A stretch of DNA of 12,568 nucleotides from Candidatus Nomurabacteria bacterium. Lineage in GTDB: Bacteria; Patescibacteriota; Minisyncoccia; Phycocordibacterales; UBA9973. A model generated the notes under the pieces. That model was not told the origin of the DNA and ran no database searches. It saw only the letters and a program-made list of their open reading frames with translations. Below, piece by piece: positions 1 through 5,741 of the stretch. The stretch covers positions 1 through 12,568 of the forward strand of contig DAHVYC010000010.1 in the NCBI GenBank assembly GCA_027327845.1, given 5' to 3'. A program made the position numbers and the translations under genes. Position 1 is the first letter of the stretch. Each line of letters opens with the position of its first letter.

Positions 1-339
1 CCACCAAATTATTTCACGATGATGAGTAGCCCAATGGTGATGAACGCTAACGGTGCAGTAAGTTCTTCTTCTTTAGGGTTTTCAATGATGATTACAACTG
101 GTAACTTGGTAGCTATATCACCACATTATTTCAGCGTTATGAACATATCAATGGTGAATGACGTTACAACGACTGCTAAGTTGAGTGATGCAACATTTAC
201 GCCGGTAGGTTATTGCATAACCGATAATCAATATGACAAATCGAATGGTAATGCAAATAATAACTTAATGTCGGCAATAGATTCAAAGTATCTTGTGGGA
301 GTTCGTTACTCAAGTTCCATATATCTCCTGAGATGCTAG
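1..339 (+). CDS. C-terminal part of an unrecognised protein (5' end outside window)
   Basis: The frame is open from the first base of the window and runs for 112 codons to a TAG at 337-339, so only the C-terminal part is present. The methionine at base 19 is unlikely to be the start because the frame continues upstream and no ribosome binding site is visible. The sequence is rich in Ser, Asn, Thr and Met (for example NANGAVSSSS and NGNANNN) with alternating hydrophobic residues, which suggests a beta-rich, possibly extracytoplasmic, domain. I see no catalytic motif, C-terminal anchor or membrane span, and I do not recognise the family. The stop codon lies in a CTAG-rich repeat and a strong terminator follows at 400-430. 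The gene converges on the 5S rRNA gene. Confidence 0.55.
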   Translation, partial: PPNYFTMMSSPMVMNANGAVSSSSLGFSMMITTGNLVAISPHYFSVMNISMVNDVTTTAKLSDATFTPVGYCITDNQYDKSNGNANNNLMSAIDSKYLVGVRYSSSIYLLRC

Positions 340-372
340 AAAATCTGACTAGCTTTTTGTTCTAGTTTCTTC
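336..372. repeat. CTAG-rich short repeat, copy 1
   Basis: Several CTAG-centred words (GCTAGAAAA, GACTAGC, TTCTAGTTTC) lie in 37 bases. Similar words recur at 972-1002 and twice at 6901-6988. This copy supplies the TAG stop of the partial gene at the left edge. It is degenerate compared with the copies further right. Confidence 0.45.
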
Positions 373-399
373 TTAAATAAATATTTTTTAAATTAAAAT

Positions 400-430
400 G
401 CCCCTGGATCTAACGATTCAGGGCGCTTTT
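400..430 (+). terminator. Terminator after the left-edge gene, probably bidirectional
   Basis: CCTGGATC pairs with GATTCAGG across a TAAC loop, extended by outer GC pairs. It is followed on the plus strand by CTTTTAATTT and flanked on the other side by A-rich sequence (T-rich when read from the minus strand). It can therefore stop the left-edge gene and back up termination of the convergent rRNA unit. Confidence 0.8.
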
Positions 431-439
431 AATTTATGC

Positions 440-481
440 AGACGTTGGACGTCGACGTCCAACGTCTACGAGTTATCCACA
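440..481 (-). repeat. DnaA-box plus GACGT-palindrome element, copy 1
   Basis: Bases 440-467 are a perfect 28-nt palindrome built from the 13-mer GACGTTGGACGTC followed by its reverse complement. Directly beside it, read on the minus strand, is TGTGGATAACTCGT (468-481), which contains a perfect DnaA box (TTATCCACA at 473-481 on the plus strand). The same 14-mer sits beside a second palindrome at 8923-8964, with the two 13-mers in swapped order. Both copies lie between convergent transcription units. Confidence 0.8.
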
Positions 482-494
482 GCTATTTTTAATA

Positions 495-515
495 TAAAAA
501 CAAAAAAATTCATTG

Positions 516-520
<5 letters not shown>
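495..520 (-). terminator. Terminator/processing end of the rRNA unit
   Basis: Read on the minus strand, the 5S terminal stem is extended by CATTG pairing flanking both 5S ends, and it is followed at once by T7 G T5. A stem next to a long T-tract makes this the likely first termination point of the 23S-5S transcript, with the hairpin at 400-430 as backup. Confidence 0.5.
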
Positions 521-632
<112 letters not shown>

Positions 633-971
633 AACAATGAATTTTTTAAATTACTTGGTTTGCAAATTTCTTAACAGGAATCGAAACATTAGTACTTCTC
701 GGCTCAACGCATTACTGCGCTTACACCTAAAGCCTATCAACGTGATCATCTCTCACGGTTCTTAACGATTCCTTATCTTGAAGCTGGCTTCCCTCTTAGA
801 TGCTTTCAGAGGTTATCCATTCCCGACATAGCTACCGAGCAGTCCACTTGGCAGTAGAGCTCGTACACCAGAGGTCAGTCCACTTCGGTCCTCTCGTACT
901 AGAAGCAGATCTTCTCAAGAATCAACGAGTGCAGTAGATAGGAGACCAACCTGTCTCACGCATCTATAATT

Positions 972-1002
972 AGGTTCTAGTAACTAGGTTCTAGTTTCTA
1001 GA
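972..1002. repeat. CTAG-rich repeat, copy 2, inside the intron
   Basis: The words TAGGTTCTAG, AACTAGGTTCTAG and TTTCTAG follow each other here, matching the units at 6901-6935 closely. This copy lies near the 3' end of the group I intron, downstream of the catalytic core and before the terminal G, where a peripheral insertion would be tolerated. Confidence 0.7.
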
Positions 1003-1167
1003 AAATAATTTTTCCATAATTACTTATGGGATCGGACTATATCTTCATCCTAAAAGGATGGCTGACGTTTAGTCTCTACACCCTGCACCATATGGTACAA
1101 GGCTCGGTATTGCCTCATAAAGGTTCCACCGAACAAGTCAGCTTGTTACGCAAAAATTACTTTCTGC

Positions 1168-1177
1168 GACCGCCGTG
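1168..1177 (-). other. Internal guide sequence of the group I intron (P1 and P10)
   Basis: On the minus strand these ten bases read CACGGCGGTC. GCGGTC (1168-1173) pairs with the last six bases of the 5' exon (GACCGT, 1375-1380), with the obligatory U-G pair at the splice site. CACG (1174-1177) pairs with the first four bases of the 3' exon (CGTG, 957-960). This double match fixes both splice sites to the base. Confidence 0.88.
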
Positions 1178-1234
1178 ATTGCTGCAAAAATTTTATTTGC
1201 TTAGCAATGGTTGATTTCAATTTATATATAACAG

Positions 1235-1271
1235 CCCCGATCAAAATCGGGGTCCCGACACAAGGTCGGGA
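1235..1271 (+). repeat. Tandem CCGAC-hairpin repeat, copy A (in the intron P1 loop)
   Basis: Two adjacent hairpins: CCCCGAT with ATCGGGG, then TCCCGAC with GTCGGGA. The same two-hairpin unit occurs at 3421-3455 and, inverted, at 7685-7721. This copy lies between the 5' splice site and the guide sequence of the group I intron. Confidence 0.8.
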
Positions 1272-1321
1272 TTCTAATTCACTAATGAATTATTTTCCTC
1301 TGAAGATTCAGACTGTTCAAT

Positions 1322-1370
1322 ACCCCTCCCTTCGCCCTCCCCTTACTAAGGGGAGGGTTGGGGTGAGGTC
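1322..1370. repeat. REP-like GC-rich palindrome in the intron P1 loop
   Basis: CCCTCCCCTTA (1335-1345) pairs with TAAGGGGAGGG (1347-1357) in an 11-bp stem, flanked by CCCTCCC and TTGGGGTGAGGTC. The composition is unlike the AT-rich intron around it, as expected of a REP-type interspersed repeat. It starts four bases inside the 5' splice site. Confidence 0.7.
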
Positions 1371-2027
1371 CTAAACGGTCTGAACCCAGCTCGCGTACCT
1401 TTTTAATTGGCGAACAGCCAAACGCTTGGTAGCTTCTCCACCACCGCGCTAAGGTGAGCCGACATCGAGGTGCCGAACTCCGCCGTCGATATGAACTCTT
1501 AGGCGGAACTAGCCTGTTATCCCTAGAGTAGCTTTTATCCGTTGAGCTTCCACCGCGTCTAATGCGTATGGTCGGATCACTATGTTCTGGTTTCCCACCT
1601 GCTCGGGATGTACCCCTTACAGTCAAGCAAGCTTGTGCCATTACACTATCGGCACGGTTTCCATTCGCGCCTAGCTTACCTTTAAACCCCTCCTTTACTC
1701 TTTAGGAGGGTACAGCCCCAGTAAAACTATCCACCAGATACTGTCTCAATACGTTTTTGCCGTATTGGTTAGAACATGCCTGTCAAAAGTATGGTATTGC
1801 ACTGTCGACTCCGCACAAACCGAAATCTGTACATCAAAGTCTCCCATATATTCTACGCAGTTAAAAAACATGCTCAATATCAAGTTATAGTAAAGCTTCT
1901 AGGGTCTTTTCGTCTAACTGCACTTAACCGGCATCTTCACCGGTATTGTATTTTCACCGAGCTGGTCCCCGAGACAGTTTCCCAGTCATTACACCATTCG
2001 TGCGCGTCGGAACTTACCCGACAAGGT

Positions 2028-2070
<43 letters not shown>

Positions 2071-2871
2071 CAGGGCTTATATCAGTCACCTCCTCTCCAC
2101 CTTGCGGTAGAGAGAAAACGCCGATATTTGACCTTCTGGCATTGGTCAGGTGTCACCCCCTATACATCCTCTTGCGAGTTCGCAGGGAGCTGTGTTTTTG
2201 GTAAACAGTTGCCAGGAATACTTTCGCTGCGGGCGCTCCTTGCGGAGCGTCAAGCCTTATCCCGAAGTTACGGCTGCTTTTTTGCCGAGTTCCTTGGGGA
2301 CCACTCACTCGTTCGTCTTGGTCTACTCGACCTGATCACCTGTGTCGGTTTGCGGTACGGATTTCATATCTTTAAGTTTAGAGATTTTTCTTGGAAGCGC
2401 GCTTTGCATTATTATCCTCTCGCGAACGAGAAAATTTTTTGCTTCTCTTGGATGGTCCGCATTAAAGCGGTCTCTCCCGGATTTTCCTGGAAGACATCCT
2501 CAAGACACAAACTTCAAATCCAATAATGAGCAATGCATACTGCACTCCGTCATCCCGTCACAAAATATGAAAGTCAGGGAATATTAACCCTGTGTCCATC
2601 GAGTACGGCTTTCGCCATTCCCTTAGGCCCGACTAACCCTTGGCTGATTGACATTACCAAGGAAACCTTGATCTTTCGACGTCTGGCGTTCTCAGCCAGA
2701 TTGCGGTTACTTGTGCCAACATTTTTACTTCCACACGCTCCAGAGGCTCTCGCGAGTCCTCCTTTACAGCTTTGTCCGACCTTCTCAAGTCGGACGAGTG
2801 GAACACTCTCCTACCACTCGTGAACTTCATAGAGGAAGCAAGAAGATGTTTTTTCTTGCTTCAATTTTGGA

Positions 2872-2951
2872 CGGGTTCTGGTGTTACAGAAATTAAATCG
2901 GTTAGCCGCAACTAAATTTCGCATTTAATAACTTATGTTCCTTAGAACCCG
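2872..2951 (-). ncRNA. Possible structured RNA, 80 nt, inside the 23S intervening sequence
   Basis: CGGGTTCT and AGAACCCG close an 80-nt segment downstream of tRNA-Val. Inside, TTAAAT(G)CG pairs with CGATTTAA around a TTAG/CTAA hairpin. The size and closing stem recall a tRNA, but there is no T-loop (GGTTCGANTCC) or convincing anticodon arm, so it may be a degraded tRNA or a purely structural part of the insert. Function unknown. Confidence 0.35.
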
Positions 2952-2969
2952 ATAATTCTATTTCTTTCG

Positions 2970-3042
2970 TGCCGCGTACTGGGATCGAACCAGTGACCTC
3001 TTCCTTGTCAGAGAAGCGCTCTCCCAACTGAGCTAACGCCGC
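2970..3042 (-). tRNA. tRNA-Val (anticodon GAC), inside the 23S gene
   Basis: The cloverleaf fits a 73-nt tRNA: acceptor GCGGCGT, D arm GCTC...GAGC, anticodon stem CTTCT/GGAAG with loop CTGACAA (T33, anticodon GAC), variable loop AGGTC, T arm ACTGG TTCGATC CCAGT, 3' acceptor ACGCGGC and discriminator A, as in bacterial tRNA-Val. CCA is not encoded (CGA follows). One acceptor pair, 3:70, is a G-G mismatch; all others pair. It lies 19 bases downstream of tRNA-Gly in the helix 45 insertion and must be released from the 23S precursor. The gene is probably functional, but the mismatch leaves some doubt. Confidence 0.9.
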
Positions 3043-3061
3043 GGTAAAAAATAAAATTTCG

Positions 3062-3135
3062 AGCGAGAGACGGGATTCGAACCCGCGACATGAGCTGTGG
3101 CACAGCTCCGCTCTGCCAGACTGAGCTACTCTCGC
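3062..3135 (-). tRNA. tRNA-Gly (anticodon GCC), inside the 23S gene
   Basis: A 74-nt cloverleaf with full pairing: acceptor GCGAGAG with CTCTCGC, D arm GCTC...GAGC, anticodon stem GAGCT/AGCTC with loop GTGCCAC (T33, anticodon GCC), variable loop ATGTC, T arm GCGGG TTCGAAT CCCGT, and discriminator T, typical of tRNA-Gly. CCA is not encoded (CGA follows). It is the first tRNA in the insertion, 22 bases after the helix 45 extension stem, in the same direction as the rRNA. I see no promoter of its own, so its supply is probably tied to rRNA transcription. Confidence 0.94.
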
Positions 3136-3420
3136 CTATAAAAACAAAGAACTTTTTTTCCTCTATGAAATTCACGAATCCTCAAATTCGGTATTATACT
3201 TAGCCCCAATTATTTTCGACGCAAAATCTCTAGATGAGTGAGCTGTTACGCTATCTTTAAAGGATGGCTGCTTCTAAGCCAACCTCCTCATTGTCAGAGA
3301 AATTTCACCTTCTTGTCTTACACTTAGTATAAATTTAGGGACCTTATTTGGAGATCTGGGCTGTTTCCCTTTTCACTAATGGAGCTTAGCCCCCACAGTG
3401 TAACTGCCAAACTTTTAAAT

Positions 3421-3455
3421 CTCCGACCAAAGTCGGAGTCCGATACAAGATCGGA
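3421..3455 (+). repeat. Tandem CCGAC-hairpin repeat, copy B (inside 23S helix 38)
   Basis: CTCCGAC with GTCGGAG, then TCCGAT with ATCGGA, form two adjacent hairpins. On the minus strand they lie between AACTCCGAATACCGG and TTTGGCAG, the outer part of helix 38 (A-site finger), replacing the usual short distal loop. Unlike copy A, this one is not removed by splicing, so the two hairpins should be present in the mature ribosome unless trimmed. Confidence 0.8.
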
Positions 3456-3903
3456 CCGGTATTCGGAGTTTGATAGGTTTAGCGATCTTTCGACCTGTCC
3501 AAACCTTCCAGTGCTCTACCCCCGGAAAAAACATTTGACGCTAGCCCTAAAGCTATTTCGGAGAGAACCAGCTATTACCAGGTTCGATTAGCTTTTCACT
3601 CCTTACCACAAGTCATCCGAATGCGTTGTACGACATACCGGTTCGGACCTCCACTCTGCTTTCGCAGGGCTTCATCCTGCTCATGGCAAGCTCACCTGGC
3701 TTCGGGTCTTATGCATGCTACTTAATCGCGCTGTTAACACTCGGTTTCCCTTCGGCTTCGTTGTTTTAGTCAACTTAACCTTGCAGCATGAATAAACTCG
3801 TTGGCTCATTCTTCAATAGGCACGCCGTCGCTCCGCAAAAGCGGAGCTCCGACTCCTTGTAAACATACGGTTTCAGGTCTATTTCACCGCCCTAACCGGG
3901 CTG

Positions 3904-3940
<37 letters not shown>

Positions 3941-4426
3941 ATCTTTAAGAGTATTTAGCCTTAGCGGTTAGTTCCGCTAGATTCCCCCCGGCCATTCGTG
4001 TCCTGGGGTACTCAAGAATAACAACAAAAGAGATAAATTATTTTCGTTTACGGGACTATCACCTCCTACGGTATCGCTTTCCAGCGATTTCAACTAATAA
4101 TTTATTTTTTGACTCTTCTAGAAATCTACATTGTTACCTTACAACCCCTCTGTATTACTACAGAAGTTTGGGCTTCTTCCTTTTCGCTCGCCGCTACTAA
4201 GGAAATACATATTTGTTTCTATTCCTCCTGGTACTGAGATGTTTCACTTCCCAGGGTATGCGTCCCTCGATTGCTCGAGAGGACAAATTGGGTTTACCAA
4301 TTTGGGTTTCCCCATTCGGAGATCTCCGGATTAATGGTAGCTTAGCACCTACCCGGAGCTTATCGCAGCAACGCCACGTCCTTCTTCGCCTCTTAAAGTC
4401 TAGGCATCCACCGTACGCCCTTAAAT

Positions 4427-4450
4427 TTCCTGTTAAGAAATTTACAAACC
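4427..4450 (-). other. 23S processing stem (5' arm; 3' arm at 657-680)
   Basis: Bases 4427-4450 on the minus strand pair with 657-680 over 24 positions, with one G-U wobble. This brings the ends of the 23S precursor together, the classic RNase III processing stem. It also defines the limits of the rRNA and shows that both insertions lie inside the gene. Confidence 0.85.
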
Positions 4451-4456
4451 ATTTAA

Positions 4457-4528
4457 CCCGCACACTTATTTTTACAACGCGCCAAAGGCGCGCAACTTCT
4501 AGCTGCTTTATAAAAATAAGTGTGCGGG
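4457..4528 (-). repeat. Long palindrome with GC-hairpin core in the 23S leader (element F)
   Basis: Perfect 18-bp arms (4457-4474 with 4511-4528; CCCGCACACTTATTTTTA) enclose a 36-nt core with a second hairpin, CGCGCC/GGCGCG. The inner ends of the arms are a T5 and an A5 run. The layout matches elements at 6397-6506 and 7474-7599 although the arm sequences differ. It sits six bases from the 23S processing stem, so it will fold as an extra hairpin in the precursor. Confidence 0.8.
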
Positions 4529-4567
4529 CAAGGCCTCATCACCAACCGCTTGGCTATGAAACCTGTT

Positions 4568-4659
4568 CTGTCTGCGACCTGCCTACCGTCAGGCAGGCAT
4601 GAAAAGACCCTCGTCTTGTTGATTCGTATGTCTCTCCGACATACTTGTGGTCGCGACAG
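4568..4659 (-). ncRNA. Four-way-junction structure in the 23S leader
   Basis: An outer stem, CTGTCGCGACC with GGTCGC(A)GACAG (4649-4659 and 4568-4579), encloses three hairpins: GTATGTC/GACATAC (4626-4644), AAGAC/GTCTT (4604-4617) and a 7-bp CCTGCCT/AGGCAGG (4578-4597), the last sharing two bases with the outer stem. It is transcribed between the rRNA promoter and the 23S. It may be a processing or antitermination leader or an independent small RNA; I do not recognise a family. Confidence 0.4.
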
Positions 4660-4690
4660 CCTTATATTTTCAATATTCTAACCGGTTCAG

Positions 4691-4716
4691 CAAACAAAAA
4701 ACCGCTCTCTAGGCGG
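4691..4716 (-). terminator. Terminator-like hairpin in the 23S leader
   Basis: CCGC and GCGG (4702-4716) form a short hairpin followed on the minus strand by T6 G T3. It lies about 75 bases downstream of the predicted rRNA start site. It would be an early stop or pause that rRNA antitermination would have to overcome. The stem is short, so it may be weak. Confidence 0.4.
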
Positions 4717-4795
4717 CTTTAACAGACAAAAGAAACGTCTATCTATACCGCTCTTTTATGATGCTGTTTCTTGTATTAATCATACTGATAGGAAG

Positions 4796-4823
4796 AGTAT
4801 ATCAGAACGAAAAAAGATGTCAA
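4796..4823 (-). promoter_or_regulatory. Promoter of the 23S-5S rRNA unit
   Basis: Minus strand TTGACA (4818-4823), a 16-base spacer and TATACT (4796-4801), a near-consensus promoter facing the 23S. The start site should be near 4789. The -35 box is made from the loop and distal arm of the preceding gene's terminator hairpin. Confidence 0.7.
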
Positions 4824-4841
4824 GTAATGACATCTTTTTTC
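4809..4841 (-). terminator. Terminator of the CmpX/MscS-like gene
   Basis: AAAAAAGATGTCA pairs perfectly with TGACATCTTTTTT around a five-base loop, plus one outer G-C pair, and its 3' arm ends in T6. It begins 26 bases after the stop codon of the gene at 4867-5562. It separates that gene from the rRNA unit while housing the rRNA -35 box. Confidence 0.85.
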
Positions 4842-4866
4842 TTCAACTCTATTAAAACAAAGAGAA

Positions 4867-5562
4867 TTATCCTCTATGAGACATCTCTTCTCCAAGCTTA
4901 TCGATGAATCTACCAGCGGCATCTTTTCCGCCTAAACCGAAGGCAAGAGCTCCAGCTAGGGCAATCATACCGATGATTCCGGCAAAAAGAGTATTCATAT
5001 ACCCCTCTGCCACTCCAAGCTGACCCAAAGCCATAATGAAAGCAAACACCCATACTGCGTATTTAACCAAAGAACCCAGCATGTGAGATGACTTTAAGCT
5101 CATAGCGCGGGATCCTGCGACAGCTGTCTTTGACAAAAAGTCTGCGACGACTGTAGCTATTATTAGGATGAATACTGCCACGACAACCCTTGGCAAAAAT
5201 CCGAGCACGTCTGTCTCTAGGAAAGAAGCCACGTAATCCAAGCCCACTAGATTAAGAGAAGGCAGAAGGAAAACGAGGATCACAAACCACTTCACGACCT
5301 GCCCGACGAAATATCCAGAATTGAAATTTATTCCGGCCTTTCTAAAGAAGTTACTTGCGCCAAGTCCGTTGAAAAAATTGTCGATTTTCAAGGCACTGAA
5401 AACATGCTCGAAAGCCTTAGCGATCAAAGCGCCCAGCACCCAGCCTATGACAAAGAAAATGATGGCTAATATAAGCCTCGGAGCGAATTGAACGAAATTC
5501 CACCACAAGCTTTGCAGTGAAGCATTGAATACATCGCCCCATGTCAACCAAATATTACTCAT
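4867..5562 (-). CDS. CmpX/MscS-like small mechanosensitive channel family membrane protein
   Basis: This 231-residue protein has four or five hydrophobic helices (about residues 27-52, 85-108, 121-146, 163-183 and 190-211). Its glycine/alanine-rich end, LAFGLGGKDAAGRF, is the signature of the conserved TM-helix repeat proteins (CmpX-like), relatives of the MscS pore helix. Members of the family are inner-membrane proteins linked to osmotic or membrane stress. Unlike true MscS, it lacks the large cytoplasmic beta and alpha/beta domains and ends 18 residues after the FGLGG motif, so gating as a full channel is not assured. It has its own extended -10 promoter near 5661 and a roughly 90-nt leader with hairpins, and it ends in a strong terminator. 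No clear Shine-Dalgarno sequence precedes the ATG. Family is confident; function is inferred. Confidence 0.85.
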   Translation of the reverse strand: MSNIWLTWGDVFNASLQSLWWNFVQFAPRLILAIIFFVIGWVLGALIAKAFEHVFSALKIDNFFNGLGASNFFRKAGINFNSGYFVGQVVKWFVILVFLLPSLNLVGLDYVASFLETDVLGFLPRVVVAVFILIIATVVADFLSKTAVAGSRAMSLKSSHMLGSLVKYAVWVFAFIMALGQLGVAEGYMNTLFAGIIGMIALAGALAFGLGGKDAAGRFIDKLGEEMSHRG

Positions 5563-5574
5563 AATTTGTAAATG

Positions 5575-5632
5575 TTATTGATAATCCCGCGAATGCGGAT
5601 CAGCTTTTCAGCTGAGATAATAAAACTTTCAA
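5575..5632 (-). other. Hairpins in the 5' leader of the channel gene
   Basis: In the leader, TCAGCT/AGCTGA closes a GAAA tetraloop, followed by ATCC(G)GC with GCGGGAT around an ATTC loop, and preceded by AAACTTT/AAAGTTT. They end about 20 bases before the ATG. They could stabilise the mRNA or regulate translation; no known riboswitch is recognised. Confidence 0.35.
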
Positions 5633-5660
5633 AGTTTCGACCTTATGAAGTTCTAATATA

Positions 5661-5669
5661 ATTATACCA
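5661..5669 (-). promoter_or_regulatory. Extended -10 promoter of the channel gene
   Basis: The minus strand reads TGGTATAAT, a TGN extended -10 with a perfect TATAAT (5661-5666). No good -35 box lies at the usual distance. The start site should be near 5654, giving a leader of about 92 bases. Confidence 0.6.
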
Positions 5670-5700
5670 ATTCTCCACTATTTTTAGGGATTTTATGTGG

Positions 5701-5738
5701 AAAACCCAAAATCCTCATTCGTAGCTAAAAATAAGGAT
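5701..5738 (-). terminator. Weak terminator after the regulator gene
   Basis: ATCCTTATT pairs with AATGAGGAT (one G-U) a few bases past the TAA at 5742, followed by TTTTGGGTTTT on the minus strand. The T-tract is broken by GGG, so some read-through into the channel gene is likely. Confidence 0.4.
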
Positions 5739-5741
5739 AAA

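Larger units (their letters stand above)
961..1374 (-). other. Group I self-splicing intron in 23S at E. coli position 2593
   Basis: The flanking rRNA reads GACCGT then CGTGAGACAGG when the 414 bases are removed, restoring a universally conserved stretch. The 5' exon ends in U and the intron ends in G, as group I introns require. Core pairings are visible on the minus strand: P3 (GCTGAC with GTCAGC; plus 1137-1142 and 1061-1066), P7 (GACTA in AGAGACTAAA with TAGTC in GATATAGTCC; 1070-1075 and 1035-1039), P8 (CATCC with GGATG) and a P9-like hairpin (CCATAA with TTATGG). There is no ORF or homing endonuclease. From established knowledge, this is the same site as the Chlamydomonas chloroplast 23S intron that encodes I-CreI. 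Several repeats sit inside the intron, mostly between the 5' splice site and the guide sequence. Confidence 0.92.
2818..3177 (-). other. Extended helix 45 with a 320-nt intervening sequence in 23S
   Basis: Bases 2818-2837 and 3158-3177 are complementary over 20 positions with one G-U wobble. On the minus strand they extend the rRNA hairpin located after GGGGCTAAG and before GGTAGGAGAGTGTTCC, which is helix 45 (E. coli about 1170). Helix 45 is a known site of 23S intervening sequences that RNase III removes without ligation. The 320-nt insert (2838-3157) carries tRNA-Gly, then tRNA-Val, then an 80-nt closed structure and a 10-bp hairpin (2835-2862) that overlaps the inner end of the stem by three bases. 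It encodes no protein of the usual four-helix-bundle kind. Confidence 0.9.

Noticed and set aside
468..481. Replication origin at the DnaA boxes
   Set aside because: Each site has only one box and there is no adjacent AT-rich unwinding region with clustered boxes or dnaA/dnaN genes.
3062..3135. Reading the first embedded tRNA as tRNA-His because GTG appears in the anticodon loop
   Set aside because: With 5-bp stems and a 7-base loop, GTG falls at positions 32-34. Position 33 is T and 34-36 are GCC. The T discriminator also fits Gly.
4451..4795. Possible 16S 3' end or tRNA upstream of 23S
   Set aside because: No 16S anti-Shine-Dalgarno or helix 44/45 sequence is seen. A GCCAAGCGGTTGG word looks like a tRNA D arm but there is no T arm or acceptor stem around it.
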